Source of the DNA: Streptomyces sp. CB02058
GTDB taxonomy: Bacteria > Actinomycetota > Actinomycetes > Streptomycetales > Streptomycetaceae
Direction: 5' to 3'
Assembly: GCF_001905505.1 (NCBI RefSeq)
Contig: NZ_LIPG01000007.1
Span: forward strand, 248,001 to 312,000
DNA: 64,000 nt
Under the pieces are notes generated by a model. The model made no database searches, was not told the DNA's origin, and saw only the letters and a list, made by a program, of their open reading frames with translations. Below are positions 1 to 10,500 of this stretch, one piece after another. The position numbers were made by a program, and so were the translations under genes. Every line of letters begins with the position of its first letter. Position 1 is the first letter of the stretch.

Positions 1-3000
1 GTCCTGGCCGCGTCCCGCAGCAGTTCCGACTGTGCGGAGGACAGCTGGTGCACGAGTGCGCGCGGCAGTTCGTCCGCGAAGGCCGGCTGCGGTCCGGCCA
101 GCAGCGTCGGGCTCGTGAGGCCGGCCAGGTGCTCCGCCCAGAAGCGCTCCGAGACGGCGGAGTCCTTGGCGTCGAGCGCCCTGGCGTACTCCTCGAAGCC
201 GGGCGTGGCCGGGGCCGGGTCGAGTTCGCCCCCCGCGAGGACGGCCTCGTAGGCGTCGAACAGGTCCCGGAGCAGGATCTCGCGGGACCAGCCGTCCCAT
301 AGCAGCAGGTGGTAGCTGAGCAGCAGGCCGTCGCGCCCGCCGGGCAGCCGTACGACGGTCAGCCGGACCAGCGGCGGTTCGCCCGGGTCGAAGCCCGTGT
401 CGCGGTCCCGGGCCCGCAGGGCGTCCACGGCCTCGTCCGTCGGCAGCTCGACCGTACGGACGGCGACCCGTCGGCCCGCCTTGAGGACCTGTACGGGGTT
501 GCCCCGGTCGTCGGTGGTGAAGCCCGCGCCCACGACGGGGTGCCGTGCGATGACGTACGCCATCGCCTCGGCCAGCGCGTCGGTGTCGAGGCGCCGGTCG
601 AAGGCGAACCAGCTCTGCGCGACGTAGTGTCCGGCCGGGCCCGCCATCTGCGCCTGGAAGAACAGGCCTCGCTGGAGCGGGGTGACGGGCGCCGTGCGTT
701 CGGCGGTCGTGGAGGCGTCCGCGAGGCGTTCGAGTGCGGCGTTCCAGTGCTCGGTCACCTCGTCGGGGATGCCGTCGGCGAGGGTGAACTCCGCGTGCAG
801 GCTTCGGGTGGCCCCGTCGGTCCAGGCGTTGACCTCGACGGCGTACGGGCTGCCCTGGTCGCCGCCCGTGATGCGCGGCGCCCGGGACTCGTCGCCCCGG
901 CCGAGGTAGTTGAACAGCACCTGCGGGCGGGTGCCCAGCAGCGGGGCGGTCTGCGGGTCGAGGTATCTGAGCTGCCCGTAGGCCAGGTGCCCGCGCTCGT
1001 CCGGCTGGCGCTCGGCGACCTCGCGTGCGGCCGCGAGCGGGTCGGTGTGCGCGGTGAGGCGCACGGGTGCGATGGAGGTGAACCAGCCGACGGTACGGGT
1101 GTAGTCGTGGTGTTCCAGCACCGGGACACGGCCGTGCCGCTCCAGCTCGATCGCCAGATCCGTGGGCGAGGACTGCACATGCGTCAGCGCGGTGCGCAGC
1201 GCCCCGCACAGGAGCTCGGTCAGCCCGGTCCCGAGCGCGGCGGGCGCGGTGCGCGTCAGCCGGTCGCTCGTCTCGGGGGCGAGCACGGACGTGACCGTGC
1301 GCAGGCCGCTCCCGGCCGAGGGCAGGAGCGGGGGCGCCTGGAGGGTGGTGATCCAGTGCCCGAGGCTCGCGGTGGCATGGGCGGCCCCTGAGCTGAGGGC
1401 CTCGGCGTACGCGGCGTAGGACGTGGTCGGCGCCGGCAGCGCCGCACCGCGCATCGCGGCGGCGAGGTCGTCCAGCAGGATCAGCCAGGAGACCGCGTCG
1501 ACCGCGAGGTGGTGGACGGTCACCACCAGGGTCCTGCTCGGCTCCAGCCAGGTGAACGCGATGACGTCACCGGCCTCCGGGTCGAGTCGCCCGGCGGCTT
1601 CGTTCGCGGCGGCCGTCGCGTCGGCCGTGTCCGTCCGGGCCACGGTGACCTCGCGGGCGGGACCGGTGCGCAGCGCCCACACCCCGTGCTCGACGCGCAA
1701 CTCCATCCGGAGCACCGGGTGCGCGGCCACGACGGCGTTCGCGGCGCGCACGGCGTCGGCGAACCCGGTGTCCTCGGCCGCCTCCACGGTCCTGGCCTGG
1801 GCGAACCGGGCGAGGGACGCGCCCAGTTCCCGCTGGCGCAGGATGATCGGTGACGGCGTCAGCGGGCCGTCCTCGGGGACGACGGGCCCGGGTGACGGGG
1901 CCGGGGGTGCGTCCGCCGTCAGGTGTCCGGCGAGGGCGCGCGGTGTCTTGAGGAGGAACACGTCCCGGGGCGCGATCGGCAGCCCGAGTGCCCGGGCCCG
2001 GTTGATCACCGTGATGGCGACGATGCTGTCGCCCCCGGCCATGAAGAAGTCGGTGTCACCGTCCACGGCGGCGGCGCCGGGCAGGGTCTCGGCGAAGATG
2101 CCGATCAGCGCGTCCAGCGCGGAGGCGCTCCCGGCAGCGGCCGGGGTGTCGTCCTGTGCGGCTCGCTCGGCCAGCACCTTGCGGTCCAGCTTGCCGTTGA
2201 CGGTCAGCGGCAGGGCACCGACCGGGAGCACGCGGCCGGGGACCATGTGCGCGGGAAGCTTCGCGGACAGCAGGGCGGTCAGGTCTCCGGGCACCCGGCC
2301 CACGAGGTGGGCGACCAGGTGGTCGCCGTCGGCCGCCACCGTGACGGCGACGTCGACCACGCCGTCGAGCTCACGGATCGCGGACTCCACCTCGCCCAAT
2401 TCGATGCGGAAGCCCTTGAGCTGTACCTGGTCGTCGGCGCGGCCGGTGAATTCCAGCTCGCCGTCGAGCGTGCGACGGGCGAGGTCGCCCGTGTGGTACA
2501 TGCGGGAGCCGTCGTCCGCGAACGGGTTGGCCACGAAGCGGCCGGCGGTCAGTCCGGGCCTGCCGAGGTAGCCGAGGGAGACCTGGTCGCCCGCGACGTA
2601 GATGGCGCCCTCCCGGCCCGGCGGCACCGGCCGGAGACGGTCGTCGAGCAGATAGGTGGTCAGGCCCGGGATCGGTCCGCCGATCGGGCTGACGTCGGCG
2701 CCGAAGTCCTCGTCGGTGAGCACCCGGTGGGTGACGTGGACGGTGGTCTCGGTGATGCCGTACATGTTGACCAGCTCGGGCGTCCCGGTGCCGTGGCGCT
2801 CGACCCAGCCGCGCAGGCGTCCCGGGTCCAGCGCCTCGCCGCCGAAGATGATCCGGCGCAGGGCGGGGAGGGGCTCACCGGCGTGCCGGTCGGCCTCGAC
2901 GAAGCGGTAGAAGGCGGACGGTGTCTGGTTGAGGACGGTCACTCCGCGCTCGCGGACCAGCCGGTGGAAGTCCACCGGGGAGCGGGTCAGCCCGTAGTCC

Positions 3001-6000
3001 GGCACGAGGAGTTCACCGCCGTGCGTCAGCGCGCCCCACAGCTCCCAGACGGCGAAGTCGAAGGAGAAGGAGTGGAACTGGACCCACACGTCGTGCGGGC
3101 CGAAGTCCATGGCAGGCCGCGTGTTCTCGAGCAGGGCCACCACGCTGGAGTGCGGGACGACGACGCCCTTGGGCCTGCCGGTCGATCCGGAGGTGTAGAT
3201 CACATAGGCGGGGTCGTGCCATCCGTGCCCGGTCGCGGCGGGGTTCGCGGCGTCCTGCCGCGGTGTCTCCTCGCCGGTCACGAGCACGCGGGCCGGCACA
3301 CCGCTCCGGTCCAGCAGCCCGGTGAACCGCTCGCGCTCCGCGGGGTCGACGAGGACGACCTGCGGTGCGGCGTCGGTGAGGATGTACTCCAGCCGGTCGT
3401 CGGGGTACGCCAGGTCCAGCGGCACGTACGCGCCGCCCGCGCTGACGACGGCGATCAGGGCGACCACCTGCTCCAGGGAGCGGGGCACGGCGACGGCGAC
3501 GCGCGTGCCCGGACCGGCACCGGCGGCACGCAGGGACGCCGCCAGCTCGTCCTTGGCGTCGGCCAGTTCGCGGTAGGTCAGCGAGGTGGCCGAGCCGTCC
3601 AGACCGCACAGCGTGACGGCCGGGGAGTCCGGGCCGCGCCGCGCCGCCGCGTCGAACAGCCGGTCCAGGGTCGTCGGGGTGATCCGGGCGGGCAGCCCGG
3701 TCTCGTCCGGCGCGAGTTCGCCGACCAGGGCGTCCTGCCGGGTGAGCAGGCCGGTGAGGGTCCGGGTGAAGGTGTCCAGGATCGCCCGGGCGCTCTCCTC
3801 CCTGAGCAGCTCGCCGTCGTAGATCAGGTTGAAGCGCGGACGGCCGTCGGGCTCGCGCTCCACGACCAGGGTGAGCGGGTAGTGGGGGGCGCCCTCGTTG
3901 ACGATGCCGGTGATGACCAGCTCGTCGCCGTGACCACGCAGCTCCCCCACGTCGGTGGCAACGTCGAAGACCACCAGCGTGTCGAACAGGGAGCCGCCAC
4001 CGCCCGTCCGGCGGGCGATCCTCGCCAGCGAGACGTGCTGGTGCGGCAGCACCGCGCTCTGGTGTTCCCTCACCGAGGCGAGGAGCTCGCGCGCCGTGGT
4101 GCGGTCGTCCCAGCGGGCCCGCACGGGAACGGTGTTGATGAACAGGCCCACCATGTCCCCGATGCCGGGCACATCGGCGTCGCGGCCGGAGACGGTGGAG
4201 CCGAACACCACGTCGTTGCCGTGCAGGATGCCGCCGAGGGCGAGCGCCCAGGCGCTGTGCACGGCGACGCTGAAGGGCACGCCCGCGGACCTGACACCGT
4301 CGTCGATGTCGTCCGCCGGCACCACCGAGGTGTCCGTGAACCGGTCGGACGGGGTGTGTCCTTCGGCGACCAGCGAGGGTCCGGGCAGACCGGCGAGCTG
4401 GTCGTGCCACACCCGGTCGCTCTCGTCCTCGTCGAGTCCGGAGAGCCACCGCACGTACTCGGGAAAGCCTCCGGCCGGGTAGAGGCTGCCCGGCGCGTGG
4501 TACTCGGCCAGCAGGGCGCGGAGCATGGGCGGCACCGACCAGCCGTCGGCGATGATGTGGTGCACGGTCTGCACCAGTACGTTGCGCCCGCCGCCCGCGC
4601 GGATGAGCGTGTACCGCATCAGGGGTCCCGTGGCCAGGCCGAACCCGGCGCGGCGGTCGTGCTCGGCGTGCTCGCTGATCTCCGCCTCGGTGATCCCCGG
4701 GCGGTCCAGGGTGGTGAAGGGAGCGGTGACACCCCTCTCCAGGACGGAGACCACACGGCCGTCGGCGAGGGCGGTGAAGCGCGCGGCCAGGTTCGGGTAC
4801 AGCGTGAGCAGCCGGTTCGCCGCCGCCGCGAGACGGGCGGGGTCCACCTCGCCCTCCAGGGTCAGCAGCTGCTGTTCGACGTAGCTGCCCGCCGAGTCGT
4901 CGTCGAAGACCGAGTGGAAGTACAGGCCCTCCTGCAGCGGGGTCAGCGGCAGGATGTCGCGCAGCGCGGGGCCGTCCAGGGCGTCCACGTCGGCCTGGGT
5001 GAGCGGTACGAGGCCGAAGTCGCCGGGAGAGTGACCGCCCTGGTCGAGTGCGGCGATTCCGGTCAGCGCCTCCGTCAGATAGGCGCCGACGGTCGCGATG
5101 TCCTCGTCGGTGAACATCCCCTCGGGCCAGGAGATGGTGGTGACCAGCTCGTGGGCGCCGGTCGGGCCGGGTTCGGCGATCGCGTTGAACTCCAGGGCGC
5201 GCGGCAGTCGCATCCTCGGGTCGCGCTTCTCGCCCAGCTGCCCCGCGGCGCCCGCGAACTGCCAGTCCCCCGAGGTGCCGGAGCCGAAGCGTCCCAGGTA
5301 GTTGAACAGCACCTGGGGGGCCGGTGCCTCGAACGCGGTGCCGTGCAGATACCGCAGGGCTCCGTAGGACAGGCCGTTGCCCGGAACCCGGGCGAGATCG
5401 TCCTTGACCGCCTTGAGCGCGGCGGCCAGATACGCGGGCGCGGTGGGATCGTCCGTCGCCCCGGGGTCCACGACCACGGGGAAGAGCGTGGTGAACCAGC
5501 CCACGGTGCGGGACAGTTCGGGCTCGAAGCCGGCTGTGCCCGCCACGAACCGCCCCTCGCGGCCGTGGCCCTCCAGCTCGATGTGCGCGAACGTCTGGTC
5601 CTGCCCGAGGTCGCGGCGCCACCGGGCGAGGGCGACGGCCAGCCCGGTCAGCAGCACGTCGTTGACGCCCGCGTGGAACTTCGCGGGTATCTCCCCCAGC
5701 AGCGCGGCGGTGGCGTCGGGGCCGACCTGGACGGTGAGGACGCGCTCCCGGGCGACGGTGTCGGCCGGGGACGGCGCACGCCGGCCCACCGGGTGGTCGG
5801 TTCCCGGCAGAGGGCGCAGGTAGTGGGCGCGGTCCGCCGCGAAGTCCGTACGCTCCAGAAGCTGCGTCCAGCGCCGGAAGGAGGTGCCGACCGGGGGCAG
5901 TTCGACCGGCAGACCCGTGGAGATCTGCTGCCATGCGGTGGCCAGGTCCTCCATGAGCACACGCCAGGACACCCCGTCGATCACCACGTGGTGGACGGCC

Positions 6001-8534
6001 ACGACCAGCTGACGTTCCGCGCGGCGCCAGACGGCGCGCAGCATCACTCCGCCGTCCGGGTCGAGGCCTTCGGTGGCGAGGTCCACACAGGCGTCGAGCG
6101 GCAGACCGCTCTCCTGCCACCCCGCGACGGCGCCGTCGGCCTCCGGGATGTCGAAGCTCCAGCGGTCGCCGCGCACCAGCTTCGCGCGCAGCATGCCGTG
6201 CCGCTCCACGAGCGCGGTGAGGACGCGGTCCAGGGTCTCGGCGGTCAGCTCGGCCGGGGCGTTCAGGACGACGGACTGCACGAAGCCGTCGATGGCGTCC
6301 GTCGTCCCGCCGAGCCACTGCACGATGGGCGATCCCACGACGGGTCCGGTCGGGACGTCGTCGTGCTCCGCGGTGGAGACGTCCTCGCGGCCGGCCACCG
6401 CCGCCAGCGCTCCCACGACGCTGTGGGTGAAGACCTGCCGTGCCGTGACGAAGAGTCCCGCCTCGCGCAGTGCGCTCAGCAGGGAGATCGCCAGGATGCT
6501 GTCCCCGCCGAGGCGGAAGAAGTCCTGGTCGACTCCGACCTCGTCGAGCTGGAGCACGGCCGCCACCGTCGCGCACACCACGCGCTCGTTCTCGGTGACG
6601 GGCGCGACGACGGTGCCCGTACCGACGTGGGGTTCCGGCAGCGCGCCGCGGTCGAGCTTGCCGTTGGCGGTGAGGGGGAACTCCTTCAGGACGACGATGT
6701 GGGCGGGCACCATGTACTCCACCATGTGCCCGGCGGCCCATGCCCGGACGTCGTCCGCCCGCAGTTCCTCGCCGGCGGTCGCCGGGATCACGTATCCCAC
6801 CAGATAGGTGCCGCCCGCCGAGTTCTTCTTCGCGACGACGCAGGTGTGGCGTACGGAGGGGTGCTCCGCGAGACCGATCTCGACGTCCTCGATCTCCAGC
6901 CGCATGCCGCGGATCTTGATCTGGTTGTCGGCGCGGCCGAGGAAGTCCAGCGAGCCGTCCGGGGCGAACCGTGCGAGGTCTCCGGTCCTGTACAGCCGGG
7001 AGCCGTCGTCCGCGAAGGGGTTGGCGACGAACCGGGACGCCGTCAGGCCGGGCGCGTTGACGTATCCGCGCCCCAGGAGGAACCCTCCCACGTACAGCTC
7101 GCCGCCGACCCCGACCGGGACCGGGCGCAGTTCGTCGTCCAGCACGTACAGCTGGGTGTTGGGGTTGGCCCTGCCTATGGACGTCGACAGGCGTTCCGCT
7201 TCGCCCCGGTAGATGACGTGCGAGACTCCGATCGTCGTCTCGGCCGGGCCGTAGCCGTGGTACATGGGGATGTCGAGCCGGGTGCGGAAGCGCTCGTACA
7301 GTTCCGGGGTCAGCACCTCACCGCCGCACCAGACGTGCCGCAGGCTGTCCAGCCGACCGGATTCGCCTGCCATCTCCAGCAGTACGTCGAGCATCGACGA
7401 CACCAGGTACGTGAAGGTCACGCGCTGCTCGGCGATCACACTGAGCAGGTGGTGCGGGTCGCGTTCGCCGCCGGGCCTCAGGACCACCAGCCTGCCGCCG
7501 CACACCAGCGGCAGGAAGATCTCGTTGATGGAGATGTCGAAGGACAGCGGTGCCTTGAAGAGGGACGCGTCGTCGTGGCCGAAGCCCAGGATCTCGTCGA
7601 CCTGCCAGAGCAGGCGTTCGCTGATCGCCTCGTGGCGGATCATCGCGCCCTTGGGCCGTCCGGTCGAGCCGGAGGTGAAGATCACGTAGGCCAGGGCGTC
7701 ACCGGGGACGGCGACCTCGGGTGCCTCGACGGGGCGGGCGCCGAACCGCCAGTCGCCGAGGCCCACGGCCACGGCCGCCGGCTCGTCGGGGTCGTGCTCA
7801 CCCGAGTCGTTGAGCTGGAGCACGACCCGGGCGTCCTGGATGACGACGGCGCGGCGCGCGGCGGGCCACTGCGGGTCGAGGGGCACGAACGCGCACCCGG
7901 CCTGCAGCACACCGAGGAGTCCGATCACCATGTCCGCGGAGCGGCCCAGCGAGATGCCGACGACCTGTTCGGCGGTGAGCCCCCGGCCGATCAGCTCGTG
8001 TGCCAGCTGGGCGGAGTACTCAACCGCCTGACGGTACGTCAGCGATCGTTCCTCGTCGACGACGGCGACGGCGTCCGGCCTCAGGCGCGCCTGTTCGCGG
8101 AACATCTCCACGATGGTCGGGCGGACGCGATCGGCCCCGGTGTCGTTCCACCGGGTGAGGGCCTCGATCCTCGCCGCCGCGTCGGAGGGGGCAATGGTGC
8201 CGACCGGCCGGTCGGGGAAGTCGGTGAGGTCGTCCAGCGCGAGCTGTGCCTCGCCGCGGTCGACGCCTTCGGGGACGGTGATGGCGGATCCGTCGGCGGC
8301 TGCCGCCCAGCCCTCGGGCGCGCTGCCGCCGTTGTCGGCCCAGCCGAGCACGTCGGTGAACAGGGTGCCGGGAGCGAGCTCCATGCCGTCGGGACTGCGG
8401 CCCGTCGCCCAGTACGCCAGCCCGACGGCGCACGCCTGCGCGATGGTCCTGTCGGAGTAGTCGCCGGCACGCCTGCGTACGTCGGCCAGGTGTGCGGGAG
8501 AGAGCAGCACCGGACGGGCAATCGGATCCGTCAT
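1..8534 (-). CDS. cchH: Coelichelin NRPS CchH, 3' end cut by the window edge
   Basis: Peptide synthetase assembling the trihydroxamate siderophore coelichelin in the cytoplasm. The frame stays open from ATG 8534 to the left edge (about 2844 codons). Approximate domains: A1 115-625, T1 around 673 (LGGDSI), E1 715-1160, C2 1185-1610 (HHIIADG), A2 1615-2115, T2 around 2165 (AGGDSI), E2 2225-2590, and C3 from about 2610, cut soon after a YHLLLWDG motif. A1 pocket residues read D-I-N-Y-W-G-G-I-G, the known CchH module 1 code for formyl-hydroxyornithine. A2 reads D-F-W-N-I-G-M-V-H, the threonine code. The first module lacks a condensation domain, as in CchH. The C3 histidine motif has Y for the first His, and E2 has DAVSW where DGVSW is usual. 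Expected beyond the edge: the rest of C3, then A3 and T3. Identity is strongly supported by the flanking cch genes. Confidence 0.96.
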   Translation of the reverse strand, partial: MTDPIARPVLLSPAHLADVRRRAGDYSDRTIAQACAVGLAYWATGRSPDGMELAPGTLFTDVLGWADNGGSAPEGWAAAADGSAITVPEGVDRGEAQLALDDLTDFPDRPVGTIAPSDAAARIEALTRWNDTGADRVRPTIVEMFREQARLRPDAVAVVDEERSLTYRQAVEYSAQLAHELIGRGLTAEQVVGISLGRSADMVIGLLGVLQAGCAFVPLDPQWPAARRAVVIQDARVVLQLNDSGEHDPDEPAAVAVGLGDWRFGARPVEAPEVAVPGDALAYVIFTSGSTGRPKGAMIRHEAISERLLWQVDEILGFGHDDASLFKAPLSFDISINEIFLPLVCGGRLVVLRPGGERDPHHLLSVIAEQRVTFTYLVSSMLDVLLEMAGESGRLDSLRHVWCGGEVLTPELYERFRTRLDIPMYHGYGPAETTIGVSHVIYRGEAERLSTSIGRANPNTQLYVLDDELRPVPVGVGGELYVGGFLLGRGYVNAPGLTASRFVANPFADDGSRLYRTGDLARFAPDGSLDFLGRADNQIKIRGMRLEIEDVEIGLAEHPSVRHTCVVAKKNSAGGTYLVGYVIPATAGEELRADDVRAWAAGHMVEYMVPAHIVVLKEFPLTANGKLDRGALPEPHVGTGTVVAPVTENERVVCATVAAVLQLDEVGVDQDFFRLGGDSILAISLLSALREAGLFVTARQVFTHSVVGALAAVAGREDVSTAEHDDVPTGPVVGSPIVQWLGGTTDAIDGFVQSVVLNAPAELTAETLDRVLTALVERHGMLRAKLVRGDRWSFDIPEADGAVAGWQESGLPLDACVDLATEGLDPDGGVMLRAVWRRAERQLVVAVHHVVIDGVSWRVLMEDLATAWQQISTGLPVELPPVGTSFRRWTQLLERTDFAADRAHYLRPLPGTDHPVGRRAPSPADTVARERVLTVQVGPDATAALLGEIPAKFHAGVNDVLLTGLAVALARWRRDLGQDQTFAHIELEGHGREGRFVAGTAGFEPELSRTVGWFTTLFPVVVDPGATDDPTAPAYLAAALKAVKDDLARVPGNGLSYGALRYLHGTAFEAPAPQVLFNYLGRFGSGTSGDWQFAGAAGQLGEKRDPRMRLPRALEFNAIAEPGPTGAHELVTTISWPEGMFTDEDIATVGAYLTEALTGIAALDQGGHSPGDFGLVPLTQADVDALDGPALRDILPLTPLQEGLYFHSVFDDDSAGSYVEQQLLTLEGEVDPARLAAAANRLLTLYPNLAARFTALADGRVVSVLERGVTAPFTTLDRPGITEAEISEHAEHDRRAGFGLATGPLMRYTLIRAGGGRNVLVQTVHHIIADGWSVPPMLRALLAEYHAPGSLYPAGGFPEYVRWLSGLDEDESDRVWHDQLAGLPGPSLVAEGHTPSDRFTDTSVVPADDIDDGVRSAGVPFSVAVHSAWALALGGILHGNDVVFGSTVSGRDADVPGIGDMVGLFINTVPVRARWDDRTTARELLASVREHQSAVLPHQHVSLARIARRTGGGGSLFDTLVVFDVATDVGELRGHGDELVITGIVNEGAPHYPLTLVVEREPDGRPRFNLIYDGELLREESARAILDTFTRTLTGLLTRQDALVGELAPDETGLPARITPTTLDRLFDAAARRGPDSPAVTLCGLDGSATSLTYRELADAKDELAASLRAAGAGPGTRVAVAVPRSLEQVVALIAVVSAGGAYVPLDLAYPDDRLEYILTDAAPQVVLVDPAERERFTGLLDRSGVPARVLVTGEETPRQDAANPAATGHGWHDPAYVIYTSGSTGRPKGVVVPHSSVVALLENTRPAMDFGPHDVWVQFHSFSFDFAVWELWGALTHGGELLVPDYGLTRSPVDFHRLVRERGVTVLNQTPSAFYRFVEADRHAGEPLPALRRIIFGGEALDPGRLRGWVERHGTGTPELVNMYGITETTVHVTHRVLTDEDFGADVSPIGGPIPGLTTYLLDDRLRPVPPGREGAIYVAGDQVSLGYLGRPGLTAGRFVANPFADDGSRMYHTGDLARRTLDGELEFTGRADDQVQLKGFRIELGEVESAIRELDGVVDVAVTVAADGDHLVAHLVGRVPGDLTALLSAKLPAHMVPGRVLPVGALPLTVNGKLDRKVLAERAAQDDTPAAAGSASALDALIGIFAETLPGAAAVDGDTDFFMAGGDSIVAITVINRARALGLPIAPRDVFLLKTPRALAGHLTADAPPAPSPGPVVPEDGPLTPSPIILRQRELGASLARFAQARTVEAAEDTGFADAVRAANAVVAAHPVLRMELRVEHGVWALRTGPAREVTVARTDTADATAAANEAAGRLDPEAGDVIAFTWLEPSRTLVVTVHHLAVDAVSWLILLDDLAAAMRGAALPAPTTSYAAYAEALSSGAAHATASLGHWITTLQAPPLLPSAGSGLRTVTSVLAPETSDRLTRTAPAALGTGLTELLCGALRTALTHVQSSPTDLAIELERHGRVPVLEHHDYTRTVGWFTSIAPVRLTAHTDPLAAAREVAERQPDERGHLAYGQLRYLDPQTAPLLGTRPQVLFNYLGRGDESRAPRITGGDQGSPYAVEVNAWTDGATRSLHAEFTLADGIPDEVTEHWNAALERLADASTTAERTAPVTPLQRGLFFQAQMAGPAGHYVAQSWFAFDRRLDTDALAEAMAYVIARHPVVGAGFTTDDRGNPVQVLKAGRRVAVRTVELPTDEAVDALRARDRDTGFDPGEPPLVRLTVVRLPGGRDGLLLSYHLLLWDGWSREILLRDLFDAYEAVLAGGELDPAPATPGFEEYARALDAKDSAVSERFWAEHLAGLTSPTLLAGPQPAFADELPRALVHQLSSAQSELLRDAAR

Positions 8535-8672
8535 CGAAGACTCATCGTCCTTCCAGCGTAGAAAAGCTGGGCTCGGCCCCACTCGGGCCCGGCCCCAACG
8601 GACTTGATCCGGACTCGGACCAGAACCGGTTCGCCGTTGAACCAGCTCGGACCCGGCTCGGCTCGGGCTCGC

Positions 8673-10457
8673 TCAGCTGCCCTCTCGCCAGGCCCGCCAC
8701 AGCCGGGCGTACCGGCCTCCCAGAGCCACCAGCTCGTCGTGCGTGCCCTGTTCCACCACGCGTCCCGCGTCGAGCACCGCGATCCGGTCCGCGGCCATCG
8801 CCTGGGTCAGGCGGTGCGCCACGAACAGCGTGGTCCTGCCGGAGCACGCGGCCAGTACGGACTTCTCCAGTTCGGCGGCGCCCTCGCTGCCCGCCTCCGC
8901 GGTCGACTCGTCGAGCACCACCACCGGTGCCCGGGTCAGCACCAGCCGGGCCAGGGCGATCTGGGCCACCTTCGTGACGTCCAGGCGTTCGCCGCCCTCA
9001 CCGACCAGGGTGCCGAGGCCGTCGGGCAGTGCCTCGACCCAGCCGTCGGCGCCGACGGTGCGCAGCGCGTCGGCCAGTTCGGCGTCGGTCGCTCGCGGGG
9101 CGGCCAGACGCAGGTCGTCGGCGAGCGGACCGGAGAACACGTGCGTCTCCTGCGTCAGGATGCTCACCAGGGCCCGCGCGCCGGCCTCGTCCAGTTCGGA
9201 GAGCTCGTGCGGCCCGATGCGCACCGAACCGGTCTGCGGGGTCCCGATGCCCGCGATCAGCGCGGCCAGGGTCGACTTGCCCGCGCCGGTGGCACCGACG
9301 AGGGCGAGCGAACCGCCGGCCGGGATCGTCAGGCTGACGTCCCGCAGGACCGGCTCGTCGGAACCGGGATAGGTGAAGGTCAGTCCTTCGACCTCCACAG
9401 CGTGCACGGTGTCCGCCCGCGCCACGGAGGTGTCTCCCACGAGCCGGTCCTCCGCCGCCTCCCCCAGCACCCCGACGAGCCGGGTGAGGCTCGCGCCCGA
9501 CTTCTGCGCCTCGTCGAAGGTGAACATGATGGCGCCGAGCGGGGTGAACAGCCGGTGGAACATGAGCGGGGCCGCCGACACCTGGCCGAGCGTGGCGGCA
9601 TCGGCCTCCAGCAGGGCGTATCCCACGACGAGGATGAGGACCAGGCCGATGAACTCGGCGCGGTTCTCCCTGCCGACGAACCGGCCGAAGATCCGGAAGA
9701 CGTCGATCCCGAGCTCGCGCACCCGCCACGACTTGGCGGTGACCTTCTCCCGGAACGCGTCCTCCAGGCGGTAGGCCCGGACGGTGTCTATGCCGTTCAG
9801 ACCGCTGATCAGCGACTGCGCCCGCTCGGCCTGCGCGGCCCGCTGCTTCTGGTAGAGCGGGGCGGACCGGGGCAGGTACCAGCGCAACGCCAGAGCGTAC
9901 GCGGGCAGCGCGCCGGCCCCTGCCAGACCGAGCCGCCAGTCCAGTCCGAACATCCCGATCGTGGCGATGGCGACGAGCACGCCCGCCGAGAACACGGTGG
10001 GGATCGCCGTACGGATGCCCCGGGACAGCACGGCCACGTCGTCGCCGACCCGGGAGAGCACATCGCCCCGGCCCACCTGTTCGACCCGTGCGCTCGGCAT
10101 GCCCAGGACCGCCCTGACGGCGCCTTCCCGGAGCTGTGCGAGCAGATCCGCTCCCAGCCGCCCGGTCAGATACGTCGACACCGCGGTGACCGCCGCGCCG
10201 AGCAGCGCGGCGGCCCCCATCAGGATCCCGATCGTGACCAGGACCGAACGTCCTTCGCCGTCGACAACCCCGTCGACCACCCGGCCGAGGAGCAGCACCG
10301 GGAGCACCTGGAGCGCCGCCCCGGCCACCGTGCTGAGCACGGTGGCGGCGGTCAGCCACGGCACTTCGCGGCAGCGGGCCGCGACCCATCGGGTGGACTC
10401 GCCTCCGGCCGCCGTGTGCAGGGTGGCCGGGGCGACGCGCGTGTCGGTGACGCTCAC
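8673..10457 (-). CDS. cchG: ABC exporter-type transporter CchG (fused membrane and ATPase domains)
   Basis: Half-size ABC transporter of 594 residues with a GTG start, predicted to export the siderophore across the cytoplasmic membrane. The N-terminal half has about six hydrophobic segments (roughly residues 35-300). The C-terminal half is an ATPase with Walker A GATGAGKST and Walker B VVVLDEST. The signature region reads GERLDVTKVAQIALARLVL, so the usual LSGGQ is absent, while the following IALAR segment is kept. It lies 43 bases after cchF, and the NRPS begins 138 bases after it, so cchF-G-H probably form one transcript. Exporter direction is inferred from the fused architecture and from the known cch locus. 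A homodimer, or pairing with a second half-transporter beyond the left edge, are both possible. Confidence 0.92.
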   Translation of the reverse strand: MSVTDTRVAPATLHTAAGGESTRWVAARCREVPWLTAATVLSTVAGAALQVLPVLLLGRVVDGVVDGEGRSVLVTIGILMGAAALLGAAVTAVSTYLTGRLGADLLAQLREGAVRAVLGMPSARVEQVGRGDVLSRVGDDVAVLSRGIRTAIPTVFSAGVLVAIATIGMFGLDWRLGLAGAGALPAYALALRWYLPRSAPLYQKQRAAQAERAQSLISGLNGIDTVRAYRLEDAFREKVTAKSWRVRELGIDVFRIFGRFVGRENRAEFIGLVLILVVGYALLEADAATLGQVSAAPLMFHRLFTPLGAIMFTFDEAQKSGASLTRLVGVLGEAAEDRLVGDTSVARADTVHAVEVEGLTFTYPGSDEPVLRDVSLTIPAGGSLALVGATGAGKSTLAALIAGIGTPQTGSVRIGPHELSELDEAGARALVSILTQETHVFSGPLADDLRLAAPRATDAELADALRTVGADGWVEALPDGLGTLVGEGGERLDVTKVAQIALARLVLTRAPVVVLDESTAEAGSEGAAELEKSVLAACSGRTTLFVAHRLTQAMAADRIAVLDAGRVVEQGTHDELVALGGRYARLWRAWREGS

Positions 10458-10500
10458 TCAGGTACCGGTCCGGTCCTTCGAAGGGACGGGTGGATCCGCA

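Noticed and set aside
3013..6741. A 1242-codon minus-strand frame inside the NRPS
   Set aside because: It is out of frame with the recognisable NRPS domains and is Arg/Gly/Pro-rich without motifs.
1923..8561. A 2212-codon open frame on the plus strand
   Set aside because: It is the antisense of the NRPS; its translation has the low-complexity Arg/Gly/Val/Asp look of a GC-biased shadow frame and no domain.
8535..8672. CTCGGxCC-like iterations between cchG and cchH
   Set aside because: Low-complexity GC-rich spacer without regular period or symmetry; no function supported.
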